From contig CAJTDN010000017.1 in assembly GCA_910574865.1 (NCBI GenBank), forward strand, positions 1 through 64,000: a stretch of DNA of 64,000 nucleotides, read 5' to 3'. The stretch's first letter is position 1, and every line of letters begins with the position of its first letter. Both the position numbers and the translations under genes were made by a program. Positions 7,351-17,596 of this stretch are shown here, one piece after another. The DNA comes from Lachnospiraceae bacterium. GTDB taxonomy: Bacteria; Bacillota; Clostridia; Lachnospirales; Lachnospiraceae. The notes under the pieces are model-generated. The model worked only from the letters and a program-made list of their open reading frames with translations. It searched no databases and was not told the DNA's origin.

Positions 7351-7881
7351 TCATGGAAGGTTGTCCATATATCTGATGTCATATACTTCTTGAAAAATTG
7401 CCCGCTCCAATGATTCCTTTTCCTCATCTGTCAGTTCAATGTAACTTTCTCCTTTTATAATTTCTTTGATAAAATTGTGGTTTTCCCTTTCCGTATTCAT
7501 CGAATCAAAAAGCCATCCATTGTCATTTTCATCAAGCACGGTCAATGCAAAACTTAAGTTTCCCTCCATCCCTTCAAAAGCATTATACCTCACAATCCCC
7601 ACTTTTTGATAGTGTTTTTTTATTTTCTTTTCTATGTTTCTAATTTCTTCCCGAATATTATCTGATTCTTTTCTCGCCTCTTCAATCTTTCCAAAGATTT
7701 CCATTACTCTTTCTTCCAGGGTTTTTCCATCCTTCCCCTTCATAAATGAAGAGTATGTCCGTTTCAATCGATTATATTTCATATTCACATGTATCAAGAA
7801 AAACGTCTGGACAATCTGAATCACGACCAATGCCAGAATAAAATAAGTGGAATATGGTTCTATATAATCAAATATTCCCAT
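7351..7881 (-). CDS. DUF4446 family membrane protein
   Basis: 176 residues. One N-terminal membrane segment (about 12-33, YFILALVVIQIVQTFFLIHV) is followed by a coiled-coil stretch (about 55-95) and a compact domain with VGIVRYNAFEGMEGNLSFALTVLD...NGW, the DUF4446 signature. This family usually sits next to parAB in Clostridia, as here, suggesting a link to chromosome segregation or the cell envelope, but no activity is known. It is transcribed in the same direction as parAB, about 120 bases after parB. Confidence 0.85.
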   Translation of the reverse strand: MGIFDYIEPYSTYFILALVVIQIVQTFFLIHVNMKYNRLKRTYSSFMKGKDGKTLEERVMEIFGKIEEARKESDNIREEIRNIEKKIKKHYQKVGIVRYNAFEGMEGNLSFALTVLDENDNGWLFDSMNTERENHNFIKEIIKGESYIELTDEEKESLERAIFQEVYDIRYMDNLP

Positions 7882-8003
7882 TTTCTATTCCGATACCTCC
7901 TATTTATCTCCCGTTATTTTTTCCACCGGCGTCGGTATGCAAACGGCAACATATTTCATTTGACCGCGCTTACTTCAATACCCCCTTTTCAATTTTCACC
8001 TTT

Positions 8004-8948
8004 CTATTCTTCCCGAATAGACATAATCAAATCATAAATTCTTTCTAATTCTTTTTCTGAATAATACTCGATTTCTATTTTTCCTTTTCCATTCGGCTTT
8101 GCATTAATACTGATTTTTGTCCCTATTACATTTTTCATTTTTTCAACGATATCATCATACACAAACGCGTGTTCTAATTTTTCTTTTTTGGGTTCCTCTT
8201 TTGGTTCTTTTTTTAATTTTAATGACTTGACAAGCTTCTCCGTATCACGTACGCTCATCTTTTCGTCAAATATTCTCGTGGCAATCGTATACTGCAATTC
8301 TTCATCATCAATTGCCAGCAAGGCCCTGGCATGTCCCGTTGAAATCATGTCATCTATAATCATTTGCTGCACTCGACGACTCAATTTCAAAAGTCTCATC
8401 GAGTTGGTAACAGCTGTCCTGCTCTTTGACACTCTTTCTGCCACTTCATCCTGCTTAAGGTTAAATTCTTCCAACAACCTCTTAAATGCCATTGCCTCTT
8501 CAATTGGATTCAAATTTTCTCTCTGTATATTCTCTATTAGAGAAATTTCCACGATTTCTTGTTTTGTATAATCCCGAATGATAACTGGAACCTCTTTCAG
8601 TCCTGCAATTTTTGCGGCACGCCACCTTCTTTCACCTGCTATGATTTCATAATAGTCTTTTCTCTCTTGAACAATTAAAGGTTGCAATATTCCAAACTGC
8701 TTGACAGAGTCTGCCAATTCCATCAAGGCATCTTCATCAAATTCTTTTCTTGGTTGGTCACGGTTTGGCTCCACTTGATTGATTTTTAAAAATGTTTCCC
8801 CGTTCTTCTCCTCACCATTTTTATCATTTACTGTAATCTTTGATTCTATCTTTTGTTCTGTATTCTGAACCGTATTTGCACCCGCATCGTTTTTCGCCGG
8901 TATCAGACTATCCAATCCCTTTCCCAGGCCTTTTCTTTTTGCGACCAT
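8004..8948 (-). CDS. parB: chromosome-partitioning protein ParB (Spo0J)
   Basis: 314 residues. A CTP-dependent clamp that loads at parS and spreads to organise the origin and recruit SMC. The ParB/sulfiredoxin domain (about 45-140) has GERRWRAAK and the LIENIQRENLNPIEEA stretch; the helix-turn-helix (about 150-210) includes LKQDEVAERVSKSRTAVTN; the C-terminus dimerises. The ATG at 8946-8948 overlaps the parA stop by one base and has GGAGG seven bases upstream; a GTG one codon earlier is the alternative. Three matching parS sites lie within 1.4 kb. Confidence 0.95.
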   Translation of the reverse strand: MVAKRKGLGKGLDSLIPAKNDAGANTVQNTEQKIESKITVNDKNGEEKNGETFLKINQVEPNRDQPRKEFDEDALMELADSVKQFGILQPLIVQERKDYYEIIAGERRWRAAKIAGLKEVPVIIRDYTKQEIVEISLIENIQRENLNPIEEAMAFKRLLEEFNLKQDEVAERVSKSRTAVTNSMRLLKLSRRVQQMIIDDMISTGHARALLAIDDEELQYTIATRIFDEKMSVRDTEKLVKSLKLKKEPKEEPKKEKLEHAFVYDDIVEKMKNVIGTKISINAKPNGKGKIEIEYYSEKELERIYDLIMSIREE

Positions 8949-9727
8949 CACTTTTCCTCCACACTATTTTCTCTATTTATAACTTCCTCTGCCAACAAGA
9001 AATAGCTCTGTGACCCGACAGATTTAGGTGCATACAAATTGATTGGCATTCCATAACTAGGAGCCTCCGCCAATCGAATGTTTCTCGGAATAATCGTCTT
9101 ATATATGTTTTGGTTCAAATTATCCTTTACATTTTCCACCACTTGTAAGGAAAGATTTGTCCTGGCATCATACATGGTAAACACGATTCCCTCTATATCC
9201 AGTGCGGCATTCAACCTTTCTTTTACCAATTCTATCGTATGTATCAACTGGCTTAAACCCTCCAAGGCATAATATTCACACTGGATAGGTACTATAACAG
9301 AATCTGCCGTCGTCATTGCATTGATAGTAAGCATGCTCAATGCAGGAGGACAATCAATGATTATATAGTCATACTCGTCCCTTATCTTCTCAACTTCTTG
9401 TTTTATAATATACTCCTTATTTTCCACACCAATCAATTCAATTTCTGCGGCAGAAAGATTTACATCCGAGGGGAGCACGTCTACATTTTCAATAACATCT
9501 TTATAAATACATTCCTCAATATTCTTCTCACCAATAATCAAGTCATAAATACTATTTTCAACATTTTCCTTGTCCAACCCCAATCCACTTGACATATTGC
9601 CCTGCGGATCAAGATCCAAAGACAATACTTTTTTTCCAAGACTCGCCAAGCAAGATGACAAGTTAATTGCGGTGGTAGTTTTTCCAACCCCGCCTTTTTG
9701 ATTTGCAATCGCAATAATTCTACTCAT
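8948..9727 (-). CDS. parA: chromosome-partitioning ATPase ParA (Soj)
   Basis: 259 residues from the ATG at 9725-9727 with an AAAGGGG site upstream. Deviant Walker A motif ANQKGGVGKTTTAINL at the N-terminus, IIDCPPAL Walker B, and the LAEAPSYGMP signature of chromosomal Soj proteins. It works with ParB on origin segregation; in B. subtilis Soj also regulates DnaA. Translationally coupled to parB. Seven further in-frame residues upstream are less likely to be translated. Confidence 0.95.
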   Translation of the reverse strand: MSRIIAIANQKGGVGKTTTAINLSSCLASLGKKVLSLDLDPQGNMSSGLGLDKENVENSIYDLIIGEKNIEECIYKDVIENVDVLPSDVNLSAAEIELIGVENKEYIIKQEVEKIRDEYDYIIIDCPPALSMLTINAMTTADSVIVPIQCEYYALEGLSQLIHTIELVKERLNAALDIEGIVFTMYDARTNLSLQVVENVKDNLNQNIYKTIIPRNIRLAEAPSYGMPINLYAPKSVGSQSYFLLAEEVINRENSVEEK

Positions 9728-9788
9728 AAGTGCACCCCTTTCTTTCATTCTATTATTATATCACCAATTGACAATATAATCCACTAAA

Positions 9789-9804
9789 TGTTTCACGTGA
9801 AACA
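9789..9804. promoter_or_regulatory. parS site 1
   Basis: The perfect 16-bp palindrome TGTTTCACGTGAAACA, one base from the B. subtilis parS consensus. It lies about 60 bases upstream of parA. Confidence 0.93.
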
Positions 9805-9902
9805 TTTTTCGTCATTTTCATCATTATTTGCATTTTTTATTGCTTGAAATCATTATTTTTATCGGCAAATTGTCTCTTTTTCTCAAATAAAACTCTACAT
9901 GA

Positions 9903-10033
9903 CATGATGTTGGAATCAAAATACATTTTGGTATTGTGATATTCGCAATTCATGACACCAGGATTACGAGAGCACGCAGTACGGAGTAATCCGTGGGTAT
10001 CATGGTGTCAAAACTCGTTTTGACACCAACATC
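9903..10033. repeat. dispersed repeat R2, two adjacent copies
   Basis: The right part holds a perfect hairpin, GGTGTCAAAAC (10004-10014) TC GTTTTGACACC (10017-10027), followed by AACATCAA and preceded by AGTAATCCGTGGGTATCAT. The left part (9904-9942) has TGATGTTGGAATCAAAAT and looks like a decayed, oppositely oriented half copy. Both sit between parS sites 1 and 2. Confidence 0.65.
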
Positions 10034-10084
10034 AATTCATTACACTCTGCGTGCTTGCAAAATTCCAAAAAATCTTTTTTTATT

Positions 10085-10185
10085 ATTGCTAGTTTTAGCA
10101 GGACAAAGAATCCACCAAACCAGATTCTCGCGCCGGAGTGTGGCTGTGTCAGCAGCCATTTTCCATAAGTGCAAAGTACGCATCT
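10085..10185 (-). repeat. dispersed repeat R4, copy 2
   Basis: CTCGCGCC, then TGGCTGTGTCAGCAGCCATT, match the reverse complement of 4718-4760. The order of blocks is the same as in copy 1, including a preceding AGGACAAAGA. The 9-bp hairpin of copy 1 is degenerate here. Confidence 0.65.
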
Positions 10186-10230
10186 CTCGGAAATTTTTGT
10201 GTCATAGGAGGGGAGTTTTCCATTACATTA

Positions 10231-10262
10231 AAAAGGAATGTTTCACGTGAAACATTCCTTTT
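10231..10262. promoter_or_regulatory. parS site 2 inside a 32-bp perfect palindrome
   Basis: TGTTTCACGTGAAACA (10239-10254) is extended by AAAAGGAA on the left and TTCCTTTT on the right, giving 32 bases of perfect dyad symmetry. The end toward rsmG is placed so that its RNA could also fold and end transcription after rsmG. Confidence 0.9.
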
Positions 10263-10285
10263 GATATTTATATCCATATTTCTAA

Positions 10286-10301
10286 TGTTTCACGTGAAAC
10301 A
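10286..10301. promoter_or_regulatory. parS site 3
   Basis: A third identical TGTTTCACGTGAAACA, 31 bases from site 2 and 19 bases from the rsmG stop. Confidence 0.92.
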
Positions 10302-10319
10302 TTTTGCATTTCGTCATTT

Positions 10320-11030
10320 TTATAATAACGGATCTTTTGCAGGAATTCCAGCCTTACGCGGATACTTTTTTGAAGTATTCTTCACCTTTTTTATATAAAC
10401 AAACGCTCTGCCTATGTCACTGTCTGGTAATTCGAATTTTTCTATCTTCTCCACCTTTCCGCCAAGAATTTGAATTGCTCGTAAAGATTTTTCTACTTCC
10501 TCGTCTATCATACCACTTTTGTATGCCACGAACTTTCCATCCACTTTAACATAAGGAATACAATATTCACTTAATGATGCCAAATTTGCCACCGCACGGG
10601 ACACACACAAATCATACTTTTCTCTATGTTCTTCCTTCCTTGCATAATCTTCCGCCCGCCCATGAAAGACACATATTTTTTTTAACTGCAATTTGAATAT
10701 TACTTCATTAAGAAATTTTACTCTCTTTTGAAGAGAATCAAGCAATGCAATCTCCAAATGTGGAAATGCTATTTTTAATGGTATTCCAGGAAAACCAGCC
10801 CCCGTTCCTATATCAATCACTTGCTTCACATTGTTCATGTCCAAATCTTTTGCAATAGCCAAACTATCCACAAAATGCTTTTCATTAACTTCCTCTCTCT
10901 CCGTGATTGCGGTCAAATTCATCACTTTGTTCCATTCAATTAACAATTCAAAATATTTTTGAAACTGCATCTTCTGTTCTTCATTCAAACAAATATCAAA
11001 CTGATTTAATTGATTTTCAAATTTTTTCAA
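10320..11030 (-). CDS. rsmG: 16S rRNA (guanine-N7) methyltransferase RsmG (GidB)
   Basis: 236 residues from a TTG at 11028-11030 that overlaps the mnmG stop; AGGAGG lies 12 bases upstream. It methylates G527 of 16S rRNA using SAM. The Rossmann SAM-binding motif is [17 protein letters not shown], and the conserved [15 protein letters not shown] follows. The mnmG-rsmG pair is the usual order. The C-terminus has a basic tail ([22 protein letters not shown]) typical of the Firmicute protein. Confidence 0.95.
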   Translation of the reverse strand: MKKFENQLNQFDICLNEEQKMQFQKYFELLIEWNKVMNLTAITEREEVNEKHFVDSLAIAKDLDMNNVKQVIDIGTGAGFPGIPLKIAFPHLEIALLDSLQKRVKFLNEVIFKLQLKKICVFHGRAEDYARKEEHREKYDLCVSRAVANLASLSEYCIPYVKVDGKFVAYKSGMIDEEVEKSLRAIQILGGKVEKIEKFELPDSDIGRAFVYIKKVKNTSKKYPRKAGIPAKDPLL

Positions 11031-12982
11031 TTTAATCTTTCACCTCCTAAGTATACGAGCAACACTGAGATATCCGCTGGTGATACGCCAGATATACGGG
11101 ATGCTTGTCCAATGGATATAGGACGCATGGCATTCAATTTTTGCTTGGCCTCTATCCTCAAACTTTTTATTTTTTCATAATCCAAATCTTCAGGTATTTT
11201 TTTATTCTCCAACTTTTTAAATTGTTCCACCTGGCGTTCTTGTCTTTTTATATATCCCTCGTACTTTATATTGATGTTTACTTGTTCAACCACGTCAAAA
11301 GGAAGTTCTGGGCGTTCTTTGTCAATTGACTCCAAACATTCATATGACAACTCAGGTCTTCTTATTAATTCAGCCAACTTAATTCCAGAAACGAGAGGAG
11401 TACTTCCATGATTTTCAAGAAGTCTCTGAACTTCCTCTGACGTGCCTATGTTCGTCCTATTAACCCTCTCTATTTCATCAAATATCATTTGTTCCTTTTT
11501 CAGAAGTTTTTGATATCTCTCTTTATCAATCAGTCCTACATCATACCCAATCTTTGTAAGCCTCAAATCTGCATTATCCTGACGAAGCAATAATCTATAT
11601 TCTGCACGTGAGGTCATCATACGATATGGTTCATGACTTTCCTTCGTGACCAAATCGTCAATCAATACTCCTATATATCCCTGTGAACGGTCTATTACAA
11701 TGCCTTCTTTTCCTTGTAATTTTCTGGCAGCATTTATTCCGGCAACCAATCCTTGGGCTGCCGCTTCCTCATAACCTGAGCTTCCATTAAATTGTCCACC
11801 GCTAAAAAGCCCTTCCACATTTTTAAATTCCAACGTACTTTTCAACTGCCTCGCATCAATACAATCATATTCAATGGCATACGCATTTCTGACAATCTTC
11901 GCATGTTCCAATCCAGGGACGCTTCGATACATGGCATATTGGACATCTTCCGGCAACGAACTGGACATTCCTCCCACATACATTTCCGTTGTCTCACGAC
12001 CCTCCGGCTCTATAAAAACTTGATGCCTGTTTTTATCAGCGAATTTAACCACCTTGTCTTCAATAGACGGACAATACCTGGGTCCGGTACCTTCTATCAT
12101 CCCAGAAAACAATGGCGATCGATCCAAATTCTTTCTTATGATGTCATGTGTCGTTTCATTCGTATAAGTTAACCAGCAGGATTCTTGTTCTATTTGAACA
12201 TCATCTGGATTTGTCGCAAAGGAAAAAGGTACAATCCTCTTATCTCCTTTTTGTTCTTCCATCTTGCTAAAATCAATTGAATTCTTATCTATCCTGGCCG
12301 GCGTCCCCGTCTTAAATCGATACATCTCAATTCCTATTGACTTCAAACTGTCGCTCAAATAATTAGCCGCCTGCAGTCCGTTTGGTCCCGTCTGCATGCT
12401 TACCTCCCCATAAATGCATCGCGCCTTCAAATATGTTCCCGTACATAAAATTACAGCCTTACATCTATAAGTTGCACCTGAATAAGTACGAACACCTATT
12501 ACTCTTTTAGCAGCATATTTTTTTTCAACTATAGTTGTTTTTTCGTCATTAGTTGTTTTTAATTCTTCTGTCAGGATATCGGTCACTTCCATTTGACGGA
12601 TATCCAGTCTCTCTTGATTTTGCAAGACTTGCCTCATCGTCCTGCTATAATCCGCCTTATCCGCTTGCGCCCTCAAAGAATGTACCGCCGGGCCTTTCGA
12701 GCGGTTCAACATTTTTGACTGGATAAAGGTTCTGTCTATCACCTTCCCCATTTCCCCGCCAAGGGCATCTATTTCCCTGACCAAATGCCCCTTTGAACTT
12801 CCTCCTATATTTGGATTGCACGGCATCAAGGCTATCCCGTCAACGCTCACCGTAAAAAGTATTGTTTTAAATCCCATGCGGGCCGTTGCCAAGGCGGCCT
12901 CGCATCCGGCGTGTCCGGCCCCTACCACCGCGACATCATAACAATCTCTATTTTCCCATACAGAATTTGCTGAATATTTCAT
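11027..12982 (-). CDS. mnmG: tRNA U34 carboxymethylaminomethyl synthesis protein MnmG
   Basis: 651 residues. FAD-dependent partner of MnmE; together they build (carboxymethyl)aminomethyl groups on wobble uridine 34. The dinucleotide-binding motif is [19 protein letters not shown], followed by [43 protein letters not shown] and the [18 protein letters not shown] block are typical of the family. The ATG at 12980-12982 has GAGAGGA upstream and overlaps the end of mnmE by 35 bases, so the two are translationally coupled. Slightly longer than E. coli MnmG because of a short insertion near residue 170 ([19 protein letters not shown]). Confidence 0.96.
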   Translation of the reverse strand: MKYSANSVWENRDCYDVAVVGAGHAGCEAALATARMGFKTILFTVSVDGIALMPCNPNIGGSSKGHLVREIDALGGEMGKVIDRTFIQSKMLNRSKGPAVHSLRAQADKADYSRTMRQVLQNQERLDIRQMEVTDILTEELKTTNDEKTTIVEKKYAAKRVIGVRTYSGATYRCKAVILCTGTYLKARCIYGEVSMQTGPNGLQAANYLSDSLKSIGIEMYRFKTGTPARIDKNSIDFSKMEEQKGDKRIVPFSFATNPDDVQIEQESCWLTYTNETTHDIIRKNLDRSPLFSGMIEGTGPRYCPSIEDKVVKFADKNRHQVFIEPEGRETTEMYVGGMSSSLPEDVQYAMYRSVPGLEHAKIVRNAYAIEYDCIDARQLKSTLEFKNVEGLFSGGQFNGSSGYEEAAAQGLVAGINAARKLQGKEGIVIDRSQGYIGVLIDDLVTKESHEPYRMMTSRAEYRLLLRQDNADLRLTKIGYDVGLIDKERYQKLLKKEQMIFDEIERVNRTNIGTSEEVQRLLENHGSTPLVSGIKLAELIRRPELSYECLESIDKERPELPFDVVEQVNINIKYEGYIKRQERQVEQFKKLENKKIPEDLDYEKIKSLRIEAKQKLNAMRPISIGQASRISGVSPADISVLLVYLGGERLN

Positions 12983-14333
12983 TGATTAAATCCTCTCCCA
13001 CCGTTTCTCCCGTAATCGTTCCAAGTGCTTCGTATGCATCCATCATGTCAATCGAATAAAAGTCTTCCGGCATTCCCATCCCTATACTTTCTTCCACTTT
13101 ACCCAAGGCTTCCCGTGCCCTTTGTAATGCCTCTTTCTGCCGCAGGTTTGTGATATAAACTTCCTCGTTGAGACGAAGTTCCCCACGAAAACATATCTTT
13201 TTCAACATTTCGACAAATTCTTCAATACCCGTTCCATTTTTTGCTGAAATATTTATGATAAAATTTTCTTCGTATTTTTCTTTTATCCTATTTTGCAAGA
13301 TTTCCTGCGTAATTTGTACATTTAAGTCACTTTTATTAAGTAAAATGACAAATTTTCTGTCATAAATGTAATCCAATATTTTTTCATCATTTTCATCCAA
13401 TGATCTGGAAGCATCCACGACGTATAAAATCAAATCTGCATCTTCCGCATACTTTAACGCCCGATCCACCCCTATTTTTTCAATTTCGTCACTTGTTTCC
13501 CGAATGCCCGCAGTATCCATAAGATTTAGAACAATACCGCCTACCCTTACTTGTTCTTCCAGGACGTCCCTGGTCGTTCCCTCTATGTTCGTGACAATTG
13601 CCCTGTCATACCCTGAGAGGGCGTTTAACAAGGAAGACTTTCCTACATTTGGTTTTCCCAAAATAACCGTGTTGATACCTTCCTTCATGAGTCGTCCCGC
13701 ATCTGCCGATTCAATCAGCCTTCTTACGTCTTCGGAAATTTTTTCTATGACCGGCAATAATTCTTTCCCATAATTCTCCATGTCGACATGCTCCGGGTCA
13801 TCCAAGGCAGTTTCTATATAAGCGGTATGGTAGAGAATCATTTCCCTCATGCCTTCGATTTTCCTCTTCAAGTTTCCCTTTAACTGGCCAATTGAGCTAT
13901 GTAGGGCATACTCGTTTTGTGACTGTATGACATCCATCACCGATTCCGCCTGGGTAAGGTCCATTTTTCCATTTAAAAAAGCCCTTTTCGTGAATTCACC
14001 AGGTTGTGCAAGTCTTGCCCCATTTTTTATAACCGTTGCAAGAATTTTTTGTGTAACGAACATGCCGCCATGACAATTGATTTCCACGGTATCCTCTCCG
14101 GTAAATGTTCTTGGCGCGCGCATGATGCTGACAAGTACCTCGTCAATCGTATCCCCCATGTCCACGATGAACCCATAATGGATGGTATGGCTCATCGCCC
14201 CGGACAAAGTGGCTTTTCCTCTATAAATCTTGTCAATCACCAAAAAGGCCTCGTCCCCGCTAATTCTAACAATACTAATCCCCGAATTTGTCATTCCCGT
14301 GGAAATCGCGGCAATGGTTTCCTTGCTTTCCAT
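12948..14333 (-). CDS. mnmE: tRNA modification GTPase MnmE (TrmE)
   Basis: 461 residues. The N-terminal tetrahydrofolate-binding domain (1-120) is followed by a helical domain with an embedded G domain: [14 protein letters not shown] (G1), GTTRD (G2), DTAGI (G3) and NKSD (G4). The C-terminus ends FCMGK, the family's C-x-G-K motif with the conserved Cys. Works with MnmG on wobble uridine. The start has no strong competitor; the gene lies about 220 bases from jag and may have its own promoter in that gap. Confidence 0.96.
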   Translation of the reverse strand: MESKETIAAISTGMTNSGISIVRISGDEAFLVIDKIYRGKATLSGAMSHTIHYGFIVDMGDTIDEVLVSIMRAPRTFTGEDTVEINCHGGMFVTQKILATVIKNGARLAQPGEFTKRAFLNGKMDLTQAESVMDVIQSQNEYALHSSIGQLKGNLKRKIEGMREMILYHTAYIETALDDPEHVDMENYGKELLPVIEKISEDVRRLIESADAGRLMKEGINTVILGKPNVGKSSLLNALSGYDRAIVTNIEGTTRDVLEEQVRVGGIVLNLMDTAGIRETSDEIEKIGVDRALKYAEDADLILYVVDASRSLDENDEKILDYIYDRKFVILLNKSDLNVQITQEILQNRIKEKYEENFIINISAKNGTGIEEFVEMLKKICFRGELRLNEEVYITNLRQKEALQRAREALGKVEESIGMGMPEDFYSIDMMDAYEALGTITGETVGEDLINEIFSKFCMGK

Positions 14334-14483
14334 TCAAAATTCCTTCCCTTTTCTTTTTTCTATCATTTTTCCGTAATACATTGATGCGGGGCAAATATAT
14401 TTTCCCCCATGTAGCGTCGTCGGTGTACACTGCTCCTTATCTCTGTAAACCGGCATTCGCTTCCTTGTGCAAATGGCAACAAA

Positions 14484-14527
14484 GGACATTTTACACTCCA
14501 TAATTTTACGTGAAGTATAAAATGTCC
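14484..14527. terminator. hairpin after jag
   Basis: GGACATTTTA (14484-14493) pairs with TAAAATGTCC (14518-14527). It lies 28 bases after the jag stop on the minus strand. No long T-run follows, so it may be a weak terminator or an RNA-stability element. Confidence 0.5.
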
Positions 14528-14554
14528 TGTTACATTTTCTATCGTTTCCATTAT

Positions 14555-15544
14555 TTATCGTTTCAATGTTACGACTACTTTCCTGTAAGGTTCTTCTCCT
14601 TCACTATGTGTTGTAACATATGGGTCGGACTGCAACGCGGAATGGATAATCCTTCTCTCGTATGGGTTCATCGGCTCCAATCCCACCGGTTTCCTATTTC
14701 TTTTCACCTTATAGGCAATATTTTTAGCCAGGTGCCTCAACGTCTCTTCCCTTCTTTGCCGATAATTCTCTGTATCAAGCTTCACCCTCACATAACCGCT
14801 CTGGTGCTTGTTCGCCACCCTGTTTGACAGATACTGCAGGGAATCCAGGGTCTGTCCCCTCTTTCCGATAAGGATTCCCATATTTTCCCCTTTCATCTCC
14901 ATGCTAAGACAACCATCTTCTTCCACTTTGGATACGATTTCCACTTCCATTCCCATGGCTTTCAAGGTGTCACCCAAGAATTTCTCAACAGCCTGAACAG
15001 TTTCTTCCGTCACCTCGACAATCTCAACCGTATGCCTTCCGCGTGGATTTTCCCTCTTTTCGATTTCTTTCTTTTCAAAGGACCTTTCCATTGCCGCATT
15101 TTTTTCGGCTACCTTGTCTTCCGCATATTCCGTGGAAAAATTATTTCTTGCCTTATAATCTTTCTTGTAGTCTTTCTTATAATCTTTTTTGTAATCTTTT
15201 CTATCTTTCTTGAAATCCCTTCTATCCTTGTTGAAGTCCTTGTCGTAATCTTTGTTAAAGTCTCTCTTGAAGTCCTCGCTAAAGTCTTTCTTCAACTCTT
15301 TCTCTACTTCCTTCTTGAAGTCTTCAACCAGTTCTTCCTTTTTCTCGTCAATGTTGTCTTCCTTCTCAACCTTCTTTCTCCACGCCTCAATCACGGCCTG
15401 TTTCATGCCGATTCCAAGAAATCCGGCACTCCCCTTTTCAATCACGTTATATCCTAGCCTGTCGCTGGTCACTCCCAATTGAATCAATGCTTCGGTAATC
15501 GCGTCGTCGACGGTCTTTGCTGATACCCTGATACTTCCTTCCAT
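14555..15544 (-). CDS. jag: Jag/KhpB, RNA-binding protein (Jag-N, KH, R3H)
   Basis: 329 residues from the ATG at 15542-15544 (AGGAAGGG upstream). Jag-N domain (about 1-50, SIRVSAKTVDDAITEALIQL), then a long Lys/Asp-rich linker (about 70-135) made of repeated KDYK/KDFNKD units, then a KH domain (GKRGQTLDSLQYL) and an R3H domain (RHLAKNIAYKVKRNRKPVGLEPMNPYERRIIH). Family members bind RNA and influence cell division and envelope growth. It follows yidC, as in most Firmicutes. The KD-repeat linker is longer and more regular than usual. Confidence 0.95.
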   Translation of the reverse strand: MEGSIRVSAKTVDDAITEALIQLGVTSDRLGYNVIEKGSAGFLGIGMKQAVIEAWRKKVEKEDNIDEKKEELVEDFKKEVEKELKKDFSEDFKRDFNKDYDKDFNKDRRDFKKDRKDYKKDYKKDYKKDYKARNNFSTEYAEDKVAEKNAAMERSFEKKEIEKRENPRGRHTVEIVEVTEETVQAVEKFLGDTLKAMGMEVEIVSKVEEDGCLSMEMKGENMGILIGKRGQTLDSLQYLSNRVANKHQSGYVRVKLDTENYRQRREETLRHLAKNIAYKVKRNRKPVGLEPMNPYERRIIHSALQSDPYVTTHSEGEEPYRKVVVTLKR

Positions 15545-15612
15545 TGTAAGCCCTTCCTTTCTCATTCACCAATAAAAGATAGAAACTTTCATTTATGCTC
15601 CTATTCTCGTAC

Positions 15613-16953
15613 TTATTTCTTCTTTTTCTTCCCCTTCTTGTCCGTCGGTTCTTCTTCCACCGGTACAGGAGGCTCGACTTGTCCATTATTATAACGATCT
15701 ACCATGTTAATCATATCCGCCATGCTGCCCCTCTTCGCATTCTTACGATACTCGGCGGCTTTCGCGATCTTTTCTTCCTTTTCCTTCTCACTCATCACGA
15801 AGGTCTTCTCGATATTTCTCGTGTTGGCGGTGGCCATTCTATTAATCGTTTCGGCAGAAACGCTGTTTTTCTTTTTCTTTGCTTTCTTCTCGGCCTTCTG
15901 CTTGTTTTCCTCAATAATGGACTCGATGCTCTTTGTGCTTAGATACTTGTTAATTGCAATCTGCTGGATGCATCTTACGACTGCGCTGGCTATCCAGTAA
16001 ATACCAAGTCCGGCCGGCAACGTGAATCCAATAAACACGGACATCAACGGCATCGTGTACGTCATGGACTTCATATAATTGCCCATCGCGTCATTGCCTC
16101 CATTGTTCGTCTGCTGTTGCTGCGTTGTCGCCGTTATCAACTTCGTGCTGACGAACTGTGACAAGCCTGCAAGCACAGGAATCAATACCGCGGCAATGAT
16201 TCCTGTTATCGCCATTGGATGCAAGGAAGCCTGCAACATGTTCCAAGGAGTTTCGGCAATGTTTACTCCAAAAAAATCATTAATATTCGTAATAGATGTC
16301 CTGGTAGTTTCTACTACCGATCCAATGGACGGCATTTCTTTCAGCAAAGTGTTCCACGTCGCATCCTGAAAATGATACAAAACGTTCGTCAAAACCGTGC
16401 TGTCCGTATAATCAAAATCCTTCGCCGACATCAGGATGGGACTTACCGAACCAATTTCTTCCATTATTTTTTGATAACCGCCGGTTGCCGTAATCGCTTC
16501 CACGATAGGCTTATACAATTCCCTTACTCCGCTCACATAAACCGGAATGTTCTGAATGACCGGGTACAAGGCAAACAGAAACGGCGTCTGTATCAATGAG
16601 GGCAGACATCCCGCCGTCATCGAAGTCCCATACTTGTCATATACCGCCTGCATCTCCTCCTGCATCTTCAGCTGGGATGCCTGGTCAGTCTTTCCTTGAT
16701 ATTTCTTCTGTACTTTCGTGATTTCCGGTTGCACGATTGCCATCAATTTTGCTGACTTCTGCTGCTTGATTGTCAACGGAATCAACAACGTAAACGTGAT
16801 AATCGTGAAAATAATGATACACGCCCCAATGTTTTCCACGTCAAACAAATGGCTCATGACATAATATATGCCATCCATTATCTTTCCCATCAGCCAAGCC
16901 AGCTCTCGTATGATGGGCCACCTGCCCATTCCCGTCGTTAATAAAACCAACAT
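15613..16953 (-). CDS. yidC: membrane protein insertase YidC (SpoIIIJ type)
   Basis: 446 residues; the start at 16951-16953 has GGAGG seven bases upstream. Inserts proteins into the membrane alone or with SecYEG. The 60KD_IMP core covers about 40-330: segments near 45-65, the conserved QKSAKLMAIVQPEITKVQKKYQGK cytoplasmic helix, a CLPSLIQTPFLFALYPVIQN segment, and later membrane helices. There is no lipoprotein signal; the N-terminus is itself a membrane segment. A basic tail (KKAKKKKN...KKGKKKKK) probably touches the ribosome. Followed by jag and preceded by yidD. Confidence 0.94.
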   Translation of the reverse strand: MLVLLTTGMGRWPIIRELAWLMGKIMDGIYYVMSHLFDVENIGACIIIFTIITFTLLIPLTIKQQKSAKLMAIVQPEITKVQKKYQGKTDQASQLKMQEEMQAVYDKYGTSMTAGCLPSLIQTPFLFALYPVIQNIPVYVSGVRELYKPIVEAITATGGYQKIMEEIGSVSPILMSAKDFDYTDSTVLTNVLYHFQDATWNTLLKEMPSIGSVVETTRTSITNINDFFGVNIAETPWNMLQASLHPMAITGIIAAVLIPVLAGLSQFVSTKLITATTQQQQTNNGGNDAMGNYMKSMTYTMPLMSVFIGFTLPAGLGIYWIASAVVRCIQQIAINKYLSTKSIESIIEENKQKAEKKAKKKKNSVSAETINRMATANTRNIEKTFVMSEKEKEEKIAKAAEYRKNAKRGSMADMINMVDRYNNGQVEPPVPVEEEPTDKKGKKKKK

Positions 16954-16965
16954 CTTCCATCCTCC

Positions 16966-17175
16966 TTAAGGTACCGGATCATATCCGCCTTTTGAAAAAG
17001 GATTGCATCGCAGAATCCTCCACACGGCCATCAAGCCTCCCCGAAACGCCCCGTACCTTTCTATGGCCTCCAAGCCATACTGGGAACACGTGGGGTAATA
17101 CTTACACTTGGCCCCGCCCATGGGAGATATGTTTTTCTGATAAAACCGAATCATCCCTATAAGAATCTTTTTCAT
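16966..17175 (-). CDS. yidD: membrane protein insertion efficiency factor YidD
   Basis: 69 residues, the usual length. Motifs [16 protein letters not shown] and [25 protein letters not shown] with its three conserved Cys define the family. An amphipathic peripheral membrane protein that assists YidC. It is packed between rnpA (14 bases) and yidC (12 bases). Confidence 0.95.
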   Translation of the reverse strand: MKKILIGMIRFYQKNISPMGGAKCKYYPTCSQYGLEAIERYGAFRGGLMAVWRILRCNPFSKGGYDPVP

Positions 17176-17189
17176 CCGCTTTGCTTTCC

Positions 17190-17531
17190 TTATTTATATA
17201 TTTTATGAAGCCTTCCCAAGTGGAGCAATGCGCCCTCCATATCTGAATAGCTCTTTCCTTTCGCATTGACCCTTGCCACAATAACCATATCATATCCACC
17301 TTGGAAGTGTGCTTCCGAAATTCGATAACTCTCTCTTATCAGCCTGGTAACCCGATGCCTTACCACGCTGTTGCCCACTTTCTTGCTTACCGAAATGCCT
17401 ACGCGGTTTTTTCCTGCCTTCGTCTCATTCTTCAAGACGTACATGACCAAATAACGGTTCGCATAGGACTTGCCGTTTTGATAGACGTTTTGAAAATCCT
17501 TATTTTTCTTTAAAGATTCTGAAAATTCCAT
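17190..17531 (-). CDS. rnpA: ribonuclease P protein component
   Basis: 113 residues. Binds the RNase P RNA to help remove tRNA 5' leaders. The RNR motif appears as [26 protein letters not shown], and [25 protein letters not shown] is the typical N-terminal part. The start at 17529-17531 has AGGAAAT upstream. It lies directly after rpmH in the standard order. Confidence 0.95.
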   Translation of the reverse strand: MEFSESLKKNKDFQNVYQNGKSYANRYLVMYVLKNETKAGKNRVGISVSKKVGNSVVRHRVTRLIRESYRISEAHFQGGYDMVIVARVNAKGKSYSDMEGALLHLGRLHKIYK

Positions 17532-17596
17532 TGCACCATTTCCTAATTTTTAATTATAGAAGAAAAATATAGAAGAAAAGGCCACAAAAATGCGGC

